From Leuctra nigra (lineage: Eukaryota; Arthropoda; Insecta; Plecoptera; Leuctridae): 64,000 nt of DNA. Below, piece by piece: positions 12,037-22,723 of this stretch. The translations under genes and the position numbers were made by a program. Each line of letters opens with the position of its first letter. The first letter of the stretch is position 1. The stretch covers positions 20,120,345 to 20,184,344 of the forward strand of contig OW203762.1 of NCBI GenBank assembly GCA_934045905.1, written 5' to 3'. The notes under the pieces are model-generated. The model ran no database searches, had not been told where the DNA came from, and was given only the letters and a program-made list of their open reading frames with translations.

Positions 12037-12605
12037 TAATAGTTATGTTATTCGTGTAAATAATTTAGGTGCGGCTGTCACAATTGACAGCTCATTACGG
12101 ACATGTTTTTCCGGACATAAATGTCACTTCAGGAGATGTGAGATCACAATATCCTTTGATGATGGCTTGGACGAAGCTGTTAATTTTCTGTATTTGATTT
12201 TTCTTCATAATCCTAAAGAATAAACTACAAGTCAACCTTTATAGATGACGGATTATCGCAATAAGCGGGTAACTATAAAGCAATTGTATCACTAAATGAA
12301 TAAAATAATGATTTTCACTAAGGAGTTCTTGGAATCAGTAAGAAAACAGTTCCAAAGCTAGTTACTTTGTCAATATTGTTTCATTTGCTCTTAAAATTAC
12401 ATACTCATTACATTTCATTCAAGACATTATACCAAATTACGTCATTATTTCCATTAATACAATTCAATATAAATACTGCAACGACAATTCTCAGTTCTGA
12501 ATTTTGATTAGTCCTGATTTTACTTCAAAATTTCTGTAAAAGTAAGTTATGATAAGTTTGGAAATCATGTTTTCTAAAATGACGTAACATGAGTCGTCAT
12601 TCACA

Positions 12606-13126
12606 TCAATTAGATATAAAAGGCGTAGTCGAGTCGGTGAAATAAGTAAGAGTGTGATTAGTAAGAATGAGTGGCTCCGGGCGGAACCATGATAATGGAT
12701 AACTCCGTCGAGGAGGGGCCTTTCCATACTCACTCAACGGCACTGGAGGATTGCGACTAAATCCTTGAACTTTATCCTGAAACAGTCACATATTCAGATG
12801 TCATTTTCACACAGAAACACTATAAAAAATAATCATTACTTTAAATATTTACATGAAAGTTATGATAAAGTATGACTATGGATAGCATGGAAATAAGTTG
12901 ATCTATACTCTAAAGATAATCTTTGTTTGTAACTTACTGTTCTTGAAGGTTTGAATAGACACGCATTGGCAAATCTCGGATCCACAATCAACACTGAACA
13001 ACATATTTATACATAAATACATAATCATTTCAAATATTAAAAGCTACGAATACATCGTAACCTACCTGTCAAAATGATGGCCACAACGAATGGAACACTG
13101 AAGTGTTGGAATGTTGTGGAAATCAT
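12606..13126 (-). CDS. Small secreted protein, cluster gene 2 (95 aa, 3 exons)
   Basis: Exons on the minus strand are 13066-13126, 12938-12993 and 12606-12776; the stop TGA is 12606-12608. Exon 1 reads MISTTFQHFSVPFVVAIILT with donor G|GTAGGT in phase 1. Exon 2 (56 nt) reads VLIVDPRFANACLFKPSRT and ends in phase 0 at ACA|GTAAGT. Exon 3 begins DKVQGFSRNPPVPLSEYGK and ends YFTDSTTPFISN. The hydrophobic run crosses the exon 1/2 junction and A-N-A suits signal-peptidase cleavage, giving about 64 mature residues rich in Pro, Ser and Thr with one sequon (NHT). Exon 2 aligns with that of gene 3 (VDP-K/R-F/Y-A-x-A). The family is not recognised. The consistent splice signals and phases make a real gene likely. 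Confidence 0.8.
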
Positions 13127-14366
13127 GACGTTTTCTGTCGCAGTGTGTTGCTTGAACGACAGCTTGATTAGAAAACAAACTGCGAGGTAATATGGCCGCC
13201 AGTTATCTACTTTTCCAGGTATTCTCGGTTGCATTTCTTATCAAATAATTAATGATTAAGTGCATTCAAACGCTCTATAACTGAACAGTGAAATGTTTAT
13301 GTTGGATGTATGTGGGAAATGCCCCCGGTTAAGGGGTGGCTGGGGGATGACCTTTCCCCAAAAACAATTGTTGAATTTTACATTTAAAGAGTGACTCATT
13401 CTTTTCTCAACAAAAAATATGCTGTAAAAACTCATGTCAAGAGAGTACACATTATCCAGCTAGTTCCTAAAATGGGATAGTTTAAACCCCAAACAGGGGT
13501 CCCTCCAATTTGCCCCATAATGATTTTTAAATTAAAACACTTAAAAATTAGTGCATTTCTTCTATTCAAGTCGCTGTATTAAAACTCAAAATATGGGGTT
13601 CCATCCCCCCCCCCCCTCCCCCCATTTCCAACCAACGCATGAGTCTTGAATCTGACATTTTACAATATAGCAATCATCTGACGACACAGCTAAATCTAAC
13701 TGGGGGACACCTCAGTAAATTAAGTAATATCTTTCTTGATTGAATATCCTTATTTTGTTGGTAACCGTTTCTGCCCTGTTAGGATCAAATTGAAAAAAAA
13801 ATAATAGCAAATAAAAAAAAAAAATCTTCGTGACTACCTCCTCTTAATATCTTTCTTTCCCAACTGTATTTAAAATACTACTAAACTTTTGACAATAGGC
13901 AATTGTTCCACCAGAAAAATAAACAAGATTGAGGTATGTTACCTAGCGAACAGGATATTGCAACTACCCTAATTAATATAATTTAACCACGTATTGAATT
14001 GTAATAAAAATATTTAAACCTAGAAGAACACGTCGTCAAAAGTTACAGCAGGAGTCGACTTGGGAACCGGCTTTTAAACCAACACAAGAAATTAGTTTTT
14101 TTACAAGTACTAATTATGTTCTATTTTTGTTCTTGTCGGTGACATACACGTGAATAATATATTAGACAAGGAATGCATTATTAATTGACACATTGTAGAC
14201 AAGTAAACGTAATTAATAAATCGATGTATTTAATTTTTCTGGTGCAAAGAGACTATTCTAAAAATATGCATCGCATGACAATAAGACGCATTGGAAGATG
14301 ATTCTTTTTTCATTTCATATTATCGAGTAAACATGTCACAGCAGTTGTTCACTAACTAGGAGTAGT
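13127..14366. other. Intergenic between cluster genes 2 and 3
   Basis: Contains the 5' flank of gene 2 and the 3' flank of gene 3 (both minus strand), with C-rich runs near 13607-13622 and A-runs near 13793-13822. No other gene is seen. Confidence 0.5.
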
Positions 14367-15219
14367 TTAATCAGTTGTAGGAGGGACACTTGTTGTGGTG
14401 GTAGTCTGATTAAAAACAACCGGGCCGGGACCAAACTGCAGTGAGCCAGGAGATGGTCCAGCTCCAGACTCTACCCATGGCAATGGAAGCAACTTGCCTC
14501 CAGCTCCAACAGGCACTGGAATGTAGATCCTGTATTTCTCAACAACGTCCTGAAAATGGTCATACCAGATTCATTTCAAAATGTACACACACAAATATGA
14601 ATCTCAATCAATATTCAATGTTCAAAAACTGCAAAAAAAATCAATATTAAGATTATCTATAAAATTCTGATTTAAATTAAAAACAGTACTCGAAAATGAT
14701 GTGTACTTAGCTTACTCTTTTTGTACGGCCGAGCGAACTCGCTTTGGCATATTTCGGATCCACGGTTAGAGCTAGAAAACAAGCATAGTGTGAAGTTCAC
14801 CTTTATAAAAGAGGCTCCCTAAAATGACTCGTTATGACTGATTATTCCTGTAGTTGGTGCGATACGGGAAGGATAAACTGTTTCTCTGATCGAGCTAAAA
14901 TATTGCACACTTTTAAAGGCAACTTGTCTGGTATTCTGTGCAGGTTAAGGACTAAATCCTCTGATTGGTTGAAATGTAATAATGTTTGGAGCAAGTTTAA
15001 ATTTGGTAAAAATCAGACATGTTAAACAATTTTGTCAAGATTTGTTCTTTCAGAAAGTGTTTCCCAAGGACCATCAACTAGACACGCATAGCAAAACAAA
15101 GGTTCGATTATCAACGCTTTACACAGAGCGTTTTCCAACTGTAACTCACCTATGAACATGAAAACGACAACGAAGAGGGCCGTGTAACGCAGGATTCTTG
15201 CTGAAAACATGGCGGTCAT
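14367..15219 (-). CDS. Small secreted protein, cluster gene 3 (102 aa, 3 exons)
   Basis: Exons on the minus strand are 15150-15219, 14716-14771 and 14367-14549; the stop TAA is 14367-14369. Exon 1 reads MTAMFSARILRYTALFVVVF and continues MFI, a strong signal peptide; a second Met at codon 4 could also start. The donor G|GTGAGT is phase 1. Exon 2 (56 nt) reads ALTVDPKYAKASSLGRTKR and ends phase 0 at AGA|GTAAGC. Exon 3 begins DVVEKYRIYIPVPVGAGGK, passes a Gly/Pro-rich part and ends in a Thr-rich tail with an NQT sequon. A-K-A is the likely cleavage site, leaving about 68 residues with no cysteine. Intron 1 carries a repeat relic next to its donor. No family is recognised. Confidence 0.8.
15103..15137 (+). 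repeat. Terminal relic of the GAGCGAGCG-type element
   Basis: Matches the CAACGCGTTACACAGAGCGT-TTTCC end of the dispersed element with few changes. It lies in intron 1 of cluster gene 3 and stops within about ten bases of the 5' splice site (GTGAGT, 15144-15149 on the minus strand). Confidence 0.6.
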
Positions 15220-16403
15220 TCTCGCGTCCAAGTTGTAGTGAACGACAACCTGGCAGAAGTAAAGATACGAAGACAATGTTGACGTCAGACATATGTCCAG
15301 GAGAATTCATAGTTAATAGTTCGTTTGTTATCAACTATCATGCAATATAGTTGACGTGCACTATGATTAAACACTTGAAGGACAGACTTAGAATTATGAT
15401 CCACCTTTATAGATTTGAAATACCAGTGACTATAATTGAACAATAAAATGTATATTCAAGGGCGTATGCAGGGGGTTGGTCCCCCCCCCCTCAAAAATCT
15501 GAGCATCATATGACCTGTGACAATTTTTTTTTTAAAGAGGTAGATAATTTCAAAAACACTTTAAAATTAGTGAAATTGAGTTTAAATTTAATAAGTTTCC
15601 AGGGGCTGTGCGCTCCGGACCTGAATGTGCTTTTAACTCTTACCAATTTCTGGACATTTGTAATTTATATTTCCCAAAAATAGCTACTCTGCGATTTAAA
15701 ATTGCACCTCATGACCTTGAACCAACATTTTCTCGGGGGCTGAGCGACCGAGCCCCCCTGTTTTCAACTGTCATATTTATCAAAATATTGAAAGTATCCC
15801 CCTCCATTCGAAATATAATCCTGGGTACTCCCTTGAATATATGAGGCGATTTCATTATTTATTTTAGTTAAAAGTACGAAAACACTTTACAAAAATACAA
15901 ACATTCAACAACATTACAAAAGGTACAAAAATTTTGTATCAAATTCAACGTTATTTTTTCCTGCAAACGAAGTGCGTCTCCATTACACATTTTGGCTATT
16001 TTTACGTTTTTTCGCGGTAGGTTGGTAAATATACTATAGGGACACATCGTTTCTCTTATCTAGCTGACATTTGAATACAACATATTATTATGTAATTACC
16101 ACTTATCGGGTTTGCTGCATAGTTTTTTTCACAAAATGTTCTAATTGTTTGAAAAGTGAAAAACAAAATTCTTTGATTTGGTCGAAAAGTGAAAATTTTC
16201 CGCTATGCTTATGAACATGAAATTTTGCATTATCATGACGGGCAACAAGCTTGCTAATTTTGATCCCCATTGTCCAGAACTTAGGCTTAAGCCATTTCGA
16301 TATATTGTTAAAGTATTAAAATTAATCAGCTACGAAAAACAGAGTAGGATTCGTCTCAATCTAAAAGAATTAAAAGTTCGATTATAAATATATAAAACTC
16401 ATT
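15220..16403. other. Intergenic upstream of cluster gene 3
   Basis: AT-rich with a C-run at about 15481-15490. Contains the presumed promoter of gene 3. The open frames present have no support. Confidence 0.45.
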
Positions 16404-16544
16404 TTAAAATAATTCTGAGAATCCACAACGCCTGACAGGACGTCGCCACGTGGTCGGCGTCGTGGTGACACGTGACGCGATGTAGTTCACCTCCTGGCCG
16501 CTTGGCGTCGCCACTTCCCTCACCCTCCGCGGCACAGAGCTAGT
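16404..16544 (-). CDS. Candidate orphan terminal exon (possible fifth cluster member)
   Basis: After a plausible acceptor (CCTTATGTCAG) the minus strand reads, in phase 0, TSSVPRRVREVATPSGQEVN, then a Thr-rich VTTTPTTW stretch, and stops at TAA (16404-16406); 46 residues. Position, strand, entry phase and a Thr-rich C-terminal half match exon 3 of the cluster genes, but no matching exons 1 and 2 were found upstream, where a composite repeat has inserted. The segment is also one of several CpG-rich islets, which give open frames by composition. Treat as a decayed member or chance. Confidence 0.25.
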   Translation of the reverse strand, partial: TSSVPRRVREVATPSGQEVNYIASRVTTTPTTWRRPVRRCGFSELF

Positions 16545-17239
16545 CTGACATAAGGCCGTCATCGGGTACAGACGAGACACTTTAAATATAAGATGTAGTG
16601 CTTCAGATGAAGGAAAATCTTATTTATCTGGCAAAAACAAATTTGGGCAACCATTTAAAAATAACTTTTAGCTGGGTTAAACTCAAAAATGCATGAATGC
16701 AAAATAAATTCACACTCAGACCATCAGTTTAGGAAGTCCATATTCTAGCAACTTGTAACCATATATGACTTATTCTGTGAACTGAGACATATTTATTCAG
16801 ATATATGTGCAGTTTATCTAGTGGAGCGGTCGCTCCACGCCAGCCAAGTCGTACGGCGCGCACACTCTCAAATAAAGGCTGGAGCAAACCCACTTTTACT
16901 GTAAGCATCAAAGTGGCATTTTCGGCCTACTGGATCTTAAAATTGGGAAATCTCACATTGTTGCGATATATCTTAATTTCGAGCTATGGCCCACCCTACA
17001 ACATATACCAAATTTGGGAACAATAGGTTACGCCCTTTGCACGCTAGAGGGCCGTGAAAACAGTGTTTTAGGGCGGTTTTCATAATAATAATCAGTAATA
17101 ATCTCAGTAGTAGTAGTAGGCTGGAGCTAAAATCCGGTAAACAGGCCACAGCCTAAACGGCTGAACCGATTGATCTCACATTTTTACCACGTGTGCACTT
17201 TTGGCGTCTGATTTAACCTTCACCCCATGAATTTTTTGT

Positions 17240-18235
17240 GCCGCCATTTTGAAACCGGAAGTGACGTCATATCTCAACAACGGCTAGACCGATTGGAACG
17301 AAAATAGCACCAAACGATTCGGACGGTCATCTATATGGATAATCAATAGCAACAGACTAAAATTTATGTTAACGAAACCGGAAATGACGTCATGAAATTT
17401 AATTCATCGATTGGCATTTCGGCAACAAATTTGATCCAATTATTTTGATATTTATGTAACGTATGTTCTTTTGTGATATTATTTGACTTGATATAAAACC
17501 AACCGGAAGCCGCCATTTTGAAACCAGAAATGACATCATATCTTAATAACGTCTTAATAGATTTAAACGAAACCAACGCTAAACAATTTAGACGGTCAAC
17601 TTTATGTATTATCATCAATAATATTTGCAGTTTCCCATACTGAAACCGGAAATGACGTCACACATTTTAAAAATCGCACAAATTTACATTTTGATGCAAT
17701 AAATATACTATTTGAGACTGCTTATAATAAAATGAAATCATGTTTAAATTATAATTCAAGGGGTCAGTGATTTCAGCAGCCATTTTGAAATCGGAAGAAA
17801 CGACGTAATATCTCGAAAACTGGTTGACAGATCGGTATGAAACTAGTGCGAAACGATTCGGAAGGACATCTCTATGGAATAGGAACAGTCAAACTAGAAT
17901 TTTCCTATTTATGAGGCCGGAAATGACGTCATTCAAATTTATAAATCATTATAATCCCCTCCTATACAATAAATACATATTCAGAAAGCTAAAAATGATA
18001 CACATCATTTATAGTTATTAATTCTATGTGGCAGTGCTGAAAGTTTAGCGGCCATTTTGAAAACCGACGTGTTGCCATATCTCGGAACTGGGTTGACCGA
18101 TTGGAATGAAACCTTTGTTTTTTTCATGAGAATAACCAAATTGTAAAGGGTAATTTTTTTTAAAGGATTTAGTAATTGTTCATGTGATATGTGTCACACG
18201 TAAGTTGTAAGAATAAACTAAAAAAAGTAGTGATA
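17240..18235 (+). repeat. About 270-bp tandem monomers with YY1-like and ETS/CRE-like boxes (A module)
   Basis: Boxes of the GCCGCCATTTTG type begin at 17240, 17509, 17776 and 18048, a spacing of 267-272 bp. Each is followed by a GGAAGTGACGTCA-like box and then ATATCTCGAAAACGG-type sequence. Intermediate GGAAATGACGTCA boxes lie at about 17381, 17648 and 17922. This is a degenerate tandem array of four monomers; copies 2 and 3 of the composite carry about two monomers per arm. Confidence 0.75.
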
Positions 18236-18238
18236 TCC

Positions 18239-18632
18239 CCATAAAAAACACTCCGTGTAAAAATACCAGCCAAGTCTCTTCAACTTAAAAAAATAATGAA
18301 ATCTAAAAATTCTGCACTGAAAAGTAGTGATATCAAAAAATTAGCCAAGTCAAAACTTTATTTGAAAATCAAAAAATACTTGGCGCATCGTTTTTTTAGG
18401 GCATTATAGGTATACTATGTATATGTATATTTCATGTATAATTTATAATTGGCTTATACTTCCAAGCTATTTATGTACACGATGCGCCAAGTATTTTTTG
18501 ATTTTCAAATAAAGTTTTGACTTGGCTAATTTTTTGATATCACTACTTTTCAGTACAGAATTTTTAGATTTCATTATTTTTTTTAAGTTGAAGAGACTTG
18601 GCTGGTATTTTTACACGGAGTGTTTTTTATGG
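18239..18632. mobile_element. Foldback element F1
   Basis: Both ends carry CCATAAAAAACACTCCGTG and its complement. Arms of about 150 bp run inward to CTTGGCGCATCG (18379-18390) and CGATGCGCCAAG (18480-18491), around an AT-rich spacer of about 90 bp. The arms are almost perfect complements, including variants private to this copy (for example the AATCAAAAAATACTT stretch). Confidence 0.9.
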
Positions 18633-19191
18633 TAAACATTGCAATGACAATGTGAAAGAAACATTTAAATCAGTTTTGATCAATCTTGGTAACCAATATC
18701 GACCCTACGTAGTTTCCGCACATAGTGTAGAGTGGCGCTCTCTAGCGGGAGACGGAAGAACTGCGAAGCGATGTTGCTGTGCCGAGTGCTGCCATCTAAT
18801 GACATGGGATTGCGCATGGTCGAAAAGTAAGTTGTTTTACCATCGTTTTTACGTATGTTCATTTTTCTCTTATACATACGAGGGCTCGAGACATTTTTAG
18901 TGGTAGTGTTAAACGTCCATTCTTCTGCAGCTGGACTAGCGGATGAGGATACAAAATAATAGAATAGATAGATGAAGATAAAGTACAAGAATCGATGAAA
19001 GGAAGTGGTCGTGTCTTTACTAGGGAACCTTCCCAACATTTGCCCCTCAATTGAGGGAATCTACAAATTTTCAGTTGTAAAGGACGGAGGTGCGAAGCAC
19101 CCTAATTGACCATTGCTGCAAGTGCTGAGTGTTACTGCCTTAGCCAACTTGCTTGTTACATAGGATTAAGAAATAGGAAACAATTTATTAA
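18633..19191. other. Intergenic, nothing firm
   Basis: Unique sequence right of composite copy 1, with a GC-richer patch at about 18705-18800. A minus-strand frame with a Phe/Tyr-rich run (about 18950-18990) reflects low-complexity AT sequence. Confidence 0.4.
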
Positions 19192-19347
19192 AGCCCGGAA
19201 TAACCAAAGTTAAATTGTGCTATATTAACTAACTTTTGGATTAAATTCAATTGTTTCACTCATTTTGAGGTATCTGATTGGCTGTGCCGCCAATTTAGTC
19301 CAATATTTAGTTAATCCGGCTCAGATTAACTTTGGTTATACCGGCCC
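19192..19347. mobile_element. MITE with GGCCCGG-type ends, TAA target duplication
   Basis: 156 bp bounded by AGCCCGGAATAACCAAAGTT and the complement of GGGCCGGTATAACCAAAGTT. The flanks TAA (19189-19191) and TAA (19348-19350) are identical. A 3-bp TAA duplication and GGG/GGC ends are typical of PIF/Harbinger-type MITEs. Confidence 0.75.
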
Positions 19348-20006
19348 TAACAAAATAAAATATTTTATCCAAATTAAATACATACTTCTTATTGCTGTTT
19401 ATTTACATTATCTATAAGAAAATAAAGCTCAGTAGTATAATAAAGATTTTATGAAAGTTTATTTTCAATGGAAATAATATTAATTAGTGCGTTCACTCTG
19501 TGATGTGAATGTCAAGAATTTCACACAAATTATTCCATTTCTACTCAATATAATCCGCCACCTGGAAAATAAGAGCACAAAGGTTGTTAACTTTCGATGA
19601 GCACAAAATTTGGAATAAGAAGAAACAAAATATCCTAAATTAAGATTTTTTGCTGTACCCAAATAATTTCAGTTCATTTCAACGTAGGACATTTAAAACT
19701 ATTTGTACTATTGATTTTTTTAAATAAATTTAGGAACAAATTTTTGTGTGTTTCACATGGTTTCACATTGGCATATTTTAGAGCAATGTGTTATTATCTC
19801 TAAAACAGTGTTGTAGATTATTTTAGTTTTAAACTCGTTAAGAGGCAATACTCAACAACAATTTTATAGCCAACATACAAATAGTTCACGTTCAATTAAT
19901 TATAGTGTTGATTGATAATATTTAAAAAAACTTATAGTTTCTTATATTGAGAATTCATTATTTTCACGTCCAGTTATACAACACTCTACCCTTGAGGCAA
20001 CCATTT

Positions 20007-21353
20007 TCAACCATCAGAGTAATCAAAACTCTCACCTAGCATTTCAGACTGCATAATCGGCTGCATGTATGGCGATTGTACCACAACTCTTTCCTGGACA
20101 GGCACCTGCGAAAGAAGCGATTCATTTACACCATCCTCCTCATCTGAGTCCTCCAGCATCCTGTTCTGACTCTCGTCATCAGCCCCTCGTTCAGTTCTCA
20201 ACCCGATGCGAATGTCCCCCACACTGGGCCTCATCCAAGGTGGATGAACTACTCGTACCAATCGGCCAGGAATAATCACTGGAAAGTATAACCCCACGTT
20301 TCCACTTTGGGATGTCATGGGACCGTACATTACACCGACTAACAACCCTTTGTTTATGACAGGATAGTACAATCCTGTGACAGCAGCGCCGTTGGGAGTA
20401 ACTACATAATCTCTTGCAGTAGCAGGATTGGGTTCGTTCACAGATATTGTGTCTAATGGTAAGTCTGCAATGATGTCTTGGTCCAAGTCGAAATTGTCTT
20501 CTACCACTGGTAGAGGGCGTTTATTTGTATTGACTTTTCTTCCAGCTCGGAAGGAATCGCTTACCGCCATGCTGTTGTAGTCGTTGTAGCCCATGCCCAT
20601 GCCCATTCCCATGCCCATCTGGGAAGAATACAATTAAGAGGAATTAAAAAGGAAGATAAATATTAGGGTTCTTGATAATTTCAATTGAAAATTATTTGTC
20701 ATCATTTTATCAGTGCTTTAAAATGAAAATAAATTTGTGAACACAAAATGCTCACTTTCAGCAACAATCATCAAGATGGCTTCGTTACATTTTAATTGTT
20801 TGTTGATCTCCTTTGAAGTTTTCAAAATTATTTATTTTTCAAGTATAGATTATACACACATACTAAAACTTAGTACCTTCTACACGTCTTTAATCGATTA
20901 TCCAAACATTCGTATTCTCAGCTTATGTATTCCATATTTTGGAATGAAAAGAAATTACAGTTTTAAGATAGACTGAAAGTTCCCATAACAACTCTGCTAT
21001 ACCCAGATATCTTCTAGAACTTTCAGTTTATCATAAAACTGTAATTTCTTTTCATTCTAAAATATGGAAAACATAAGATGAGAATACGAATGTTTGGATA
21101 ATCGATTATAGGCATGTATAGTTAAGCATGGTGTTATTTATATTGTAATGACTTACCCTCTGACCCATATACCCAGGCTCATAAATTCTCTCCCTCAATA
21201 TTGGTACAGCAACCGCTGCGAAAATCAGACGAATCAGTTTCAATACTACTGAAGACAAATTCTATCAAATAAAGTCATTATTTCATGCGTCTTACCCGAC
21301 ATGATGACTGCAGCCCCAATCAGAAACACAAATTGTACATTTCTCAAAGACAT
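20007..21353 (-). CDS. Secreted protein, cluster gene 4 (242 aa, 3 exons)
   Basis: Exons on the minus strand are 21296-21353, 21157-21215 and 20007-20618. Exon 1 reads MSLRNVQFVFLIGAAVIMS, a signal peptide, with donor G|GTAAGA in phase 1. Exon 2 (59 nt) reads AVAVPILRERIYEPGYMGQR and ends phase 0 at AGG|GTAAGT. Exon 3 opens with five Met-Gly pairs and YNDYNSM, then an acidic part (EDNFDLDQDI), two related GLYYPVI/GLYFPVI segments, and an acidic tail with a sequon (NES). AVA is a likely cleavage site. It keeps the family exon plan but is more than twice as long; intron 2 holds a long hairpin. TATAAAA is 74 bp upstream. No known domain is recognised. Confidence 0.85.
20889..21106. repeat. Long inverted repeat in intron 2 of cluster gene 4
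   Basis: Left arm includes AATCGATTATCCAAACATTC and GAAAAGAAATTACAGTTTTA; the right arm carries their complements. Arms are about 100 bp around a short spacer, giving a strong hairpin in the pre-mRNA of gene 4. Probably a hairpin MITE. Confidence 0.85.
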
Positions 21354-21426
21354 ATTGGAGTTTTATATTAGAACAATGATTGAAGAACGTCGATGTGTTT
21401 GTGTTGCCAACTCAAAGTTGAGCAGC

Positions 21427-21433
21427 TTTTATA
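21427..21433 (-). promoter_or_regulatory. TATA box of cluster gene 4
   Basis: TATAAAA on the minus strand, 74 bp before the start codon. This leaves room for a transcript start near 21400 and a 5' UTR of about 50 nt. Confidence 0.6.
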
Positions 21434-21591
21434 AGTAAAGCTTATCAGCAAGGTTGAAGGTTGATACTGCATTGACAGTTACTCATCGTGCATAAAACGT
21501 CTGATTGTAATATTGCGTTGTTGGAAGTCAAGTTTATTAATGCGCAGTGCACTTATTATGAGCCGTTATTAAAATATGAAGTAATATAATA

Positions 21592-21984
21592 CCATAAAAA
21601 AAACACTCCGTGTAAAAATACCAGCCAAGTCTCTTCAGCTATAAAAAAATATAAGAAATCTAAAAATTTAGCACTGAAAAGTAGTGATATCAAAAAATGG
21701 GCCAAGTCAAAACTTAATTTTAAAAAACAAAATATACTTGGCGCATCGTGTATATAAATAGTATAGAGGCATGCCAAAAATCAAATGTACCTAAATATAT
21801 ATATTATACCTATAATGCCCTTAAAAACGATGCGCCAAGTATATTTCGTTTTTTAAAATTAAGTTTTGACTTGGCCCATTTTTTGATATCACTACTTTTC
21901 AGTGCTAAATTTTTAGATTTCTTATATTTTTTTATAGCTGAAGAGACTTGGCTGGTATTTTTACACGGAGTGTTTTTTTTATGG
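21592..21984. mobile_element. Foldback element F2
   Basis: 393 bp with CCATAAAA-AACACTCCGTG ends; inner boundaries at CTTGGCGCATCG (21737-21748) and CGATGCGCCAAG (from 21828). Both arms share F2-specific bases such as the TTCAGCTATAAAAAAATATA region. Confidence 0.9.
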
Positions 21985-22723
21985 GGATATCACTTATTTT
22001 TTTAGTTTATTTACACAACTTGTAAAACTTATTAGGGCAACAATGGCTAATTCCTTTAAAAAAATACGCCATTTCCGAATTAGTTACTAAAAAAATATTG
22101 TTTGGAGCTAAATATAAACTAAAAGTGATATGCCATGAAGAATTGCGAAAGCATCGTTCCAATAGGTCCAGCCGTTTTCGAGACATGGTATCACTTCCGG
22201 TTTTCAAAATGGCGGCTGAAAGCTCTTACACATTGTATTAATATGTATATAAATACTAATATTTCATTATAAGCCTTCTGAATATGTAATTGGTTTTTAT
22301 ATAAAGGGAAGTGATTTAGGCAGATTTCGCTAAACTATGACGTCATTTCCGGTTTCAGTAATTAGAAAACTTTAATTTAACTATTGTTATTTCATATAGA
22401 GGACCGTTTGAATCGATTGGCGCAAATTTCGTTCCGATCGGTTAAGCCGTTTTTGAGATATGACGTCACTTCCGGTTTCAAAATGGCGGCACAAAAAATT
22501 CATAAGGGCAAGGTATCATCAGGCAGACGAGTTGTATATGTGGTGAAAGTTTCGGGTCAATCAACCCAGCCGTTTAGGCTGTGGCGGAGACCGCGGAATT
22601 TATTGGAAGATGAATCATCATTATCTAGTGGAGCGGTCGCTCCACGCCAGCCAAGTCGTACGGCGCGCACACTCTCACAAAACATACCATTCAAACCTAA
22701 AGGCTGGAGCAACCCACTTTTAC

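Larger units (their letters stand above)
16818..18632 (+). mobile_element. Composite repeat, copy 1 (H-A-F order)
   Basis: Starts CTAG then the palindrome TGGAGCGGTCGCTCCA (16822-16837), runs through the H module (to about 17080), then the A module with repeated GCCGCCATTTTG and ACCGGAAGTGACGTCAT boxes (17240-18235), then foldback F (18239-18632). The same modules in the same relative order occur at 21592-24213 and 36865-38193. No transposase frame is seen. Confidence 0.8.

Noticed and set aside
16818..16837. Helitron-like 3' end (palindrome then CTAG) in the H module
   Set aside because: The stem touches the CTAG directly, the flank is A rather than T in each copy, and no matching TC 5' end was established; left as an unclassified palindromic terminus.
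18680..19039. Minus-strand frame with a signal-like Phe/Tyr run
   Set aside because: The hydrophobic run comes from low-complexity AT sequence. No exon in the cluster phase pattern follows, and it has no family.
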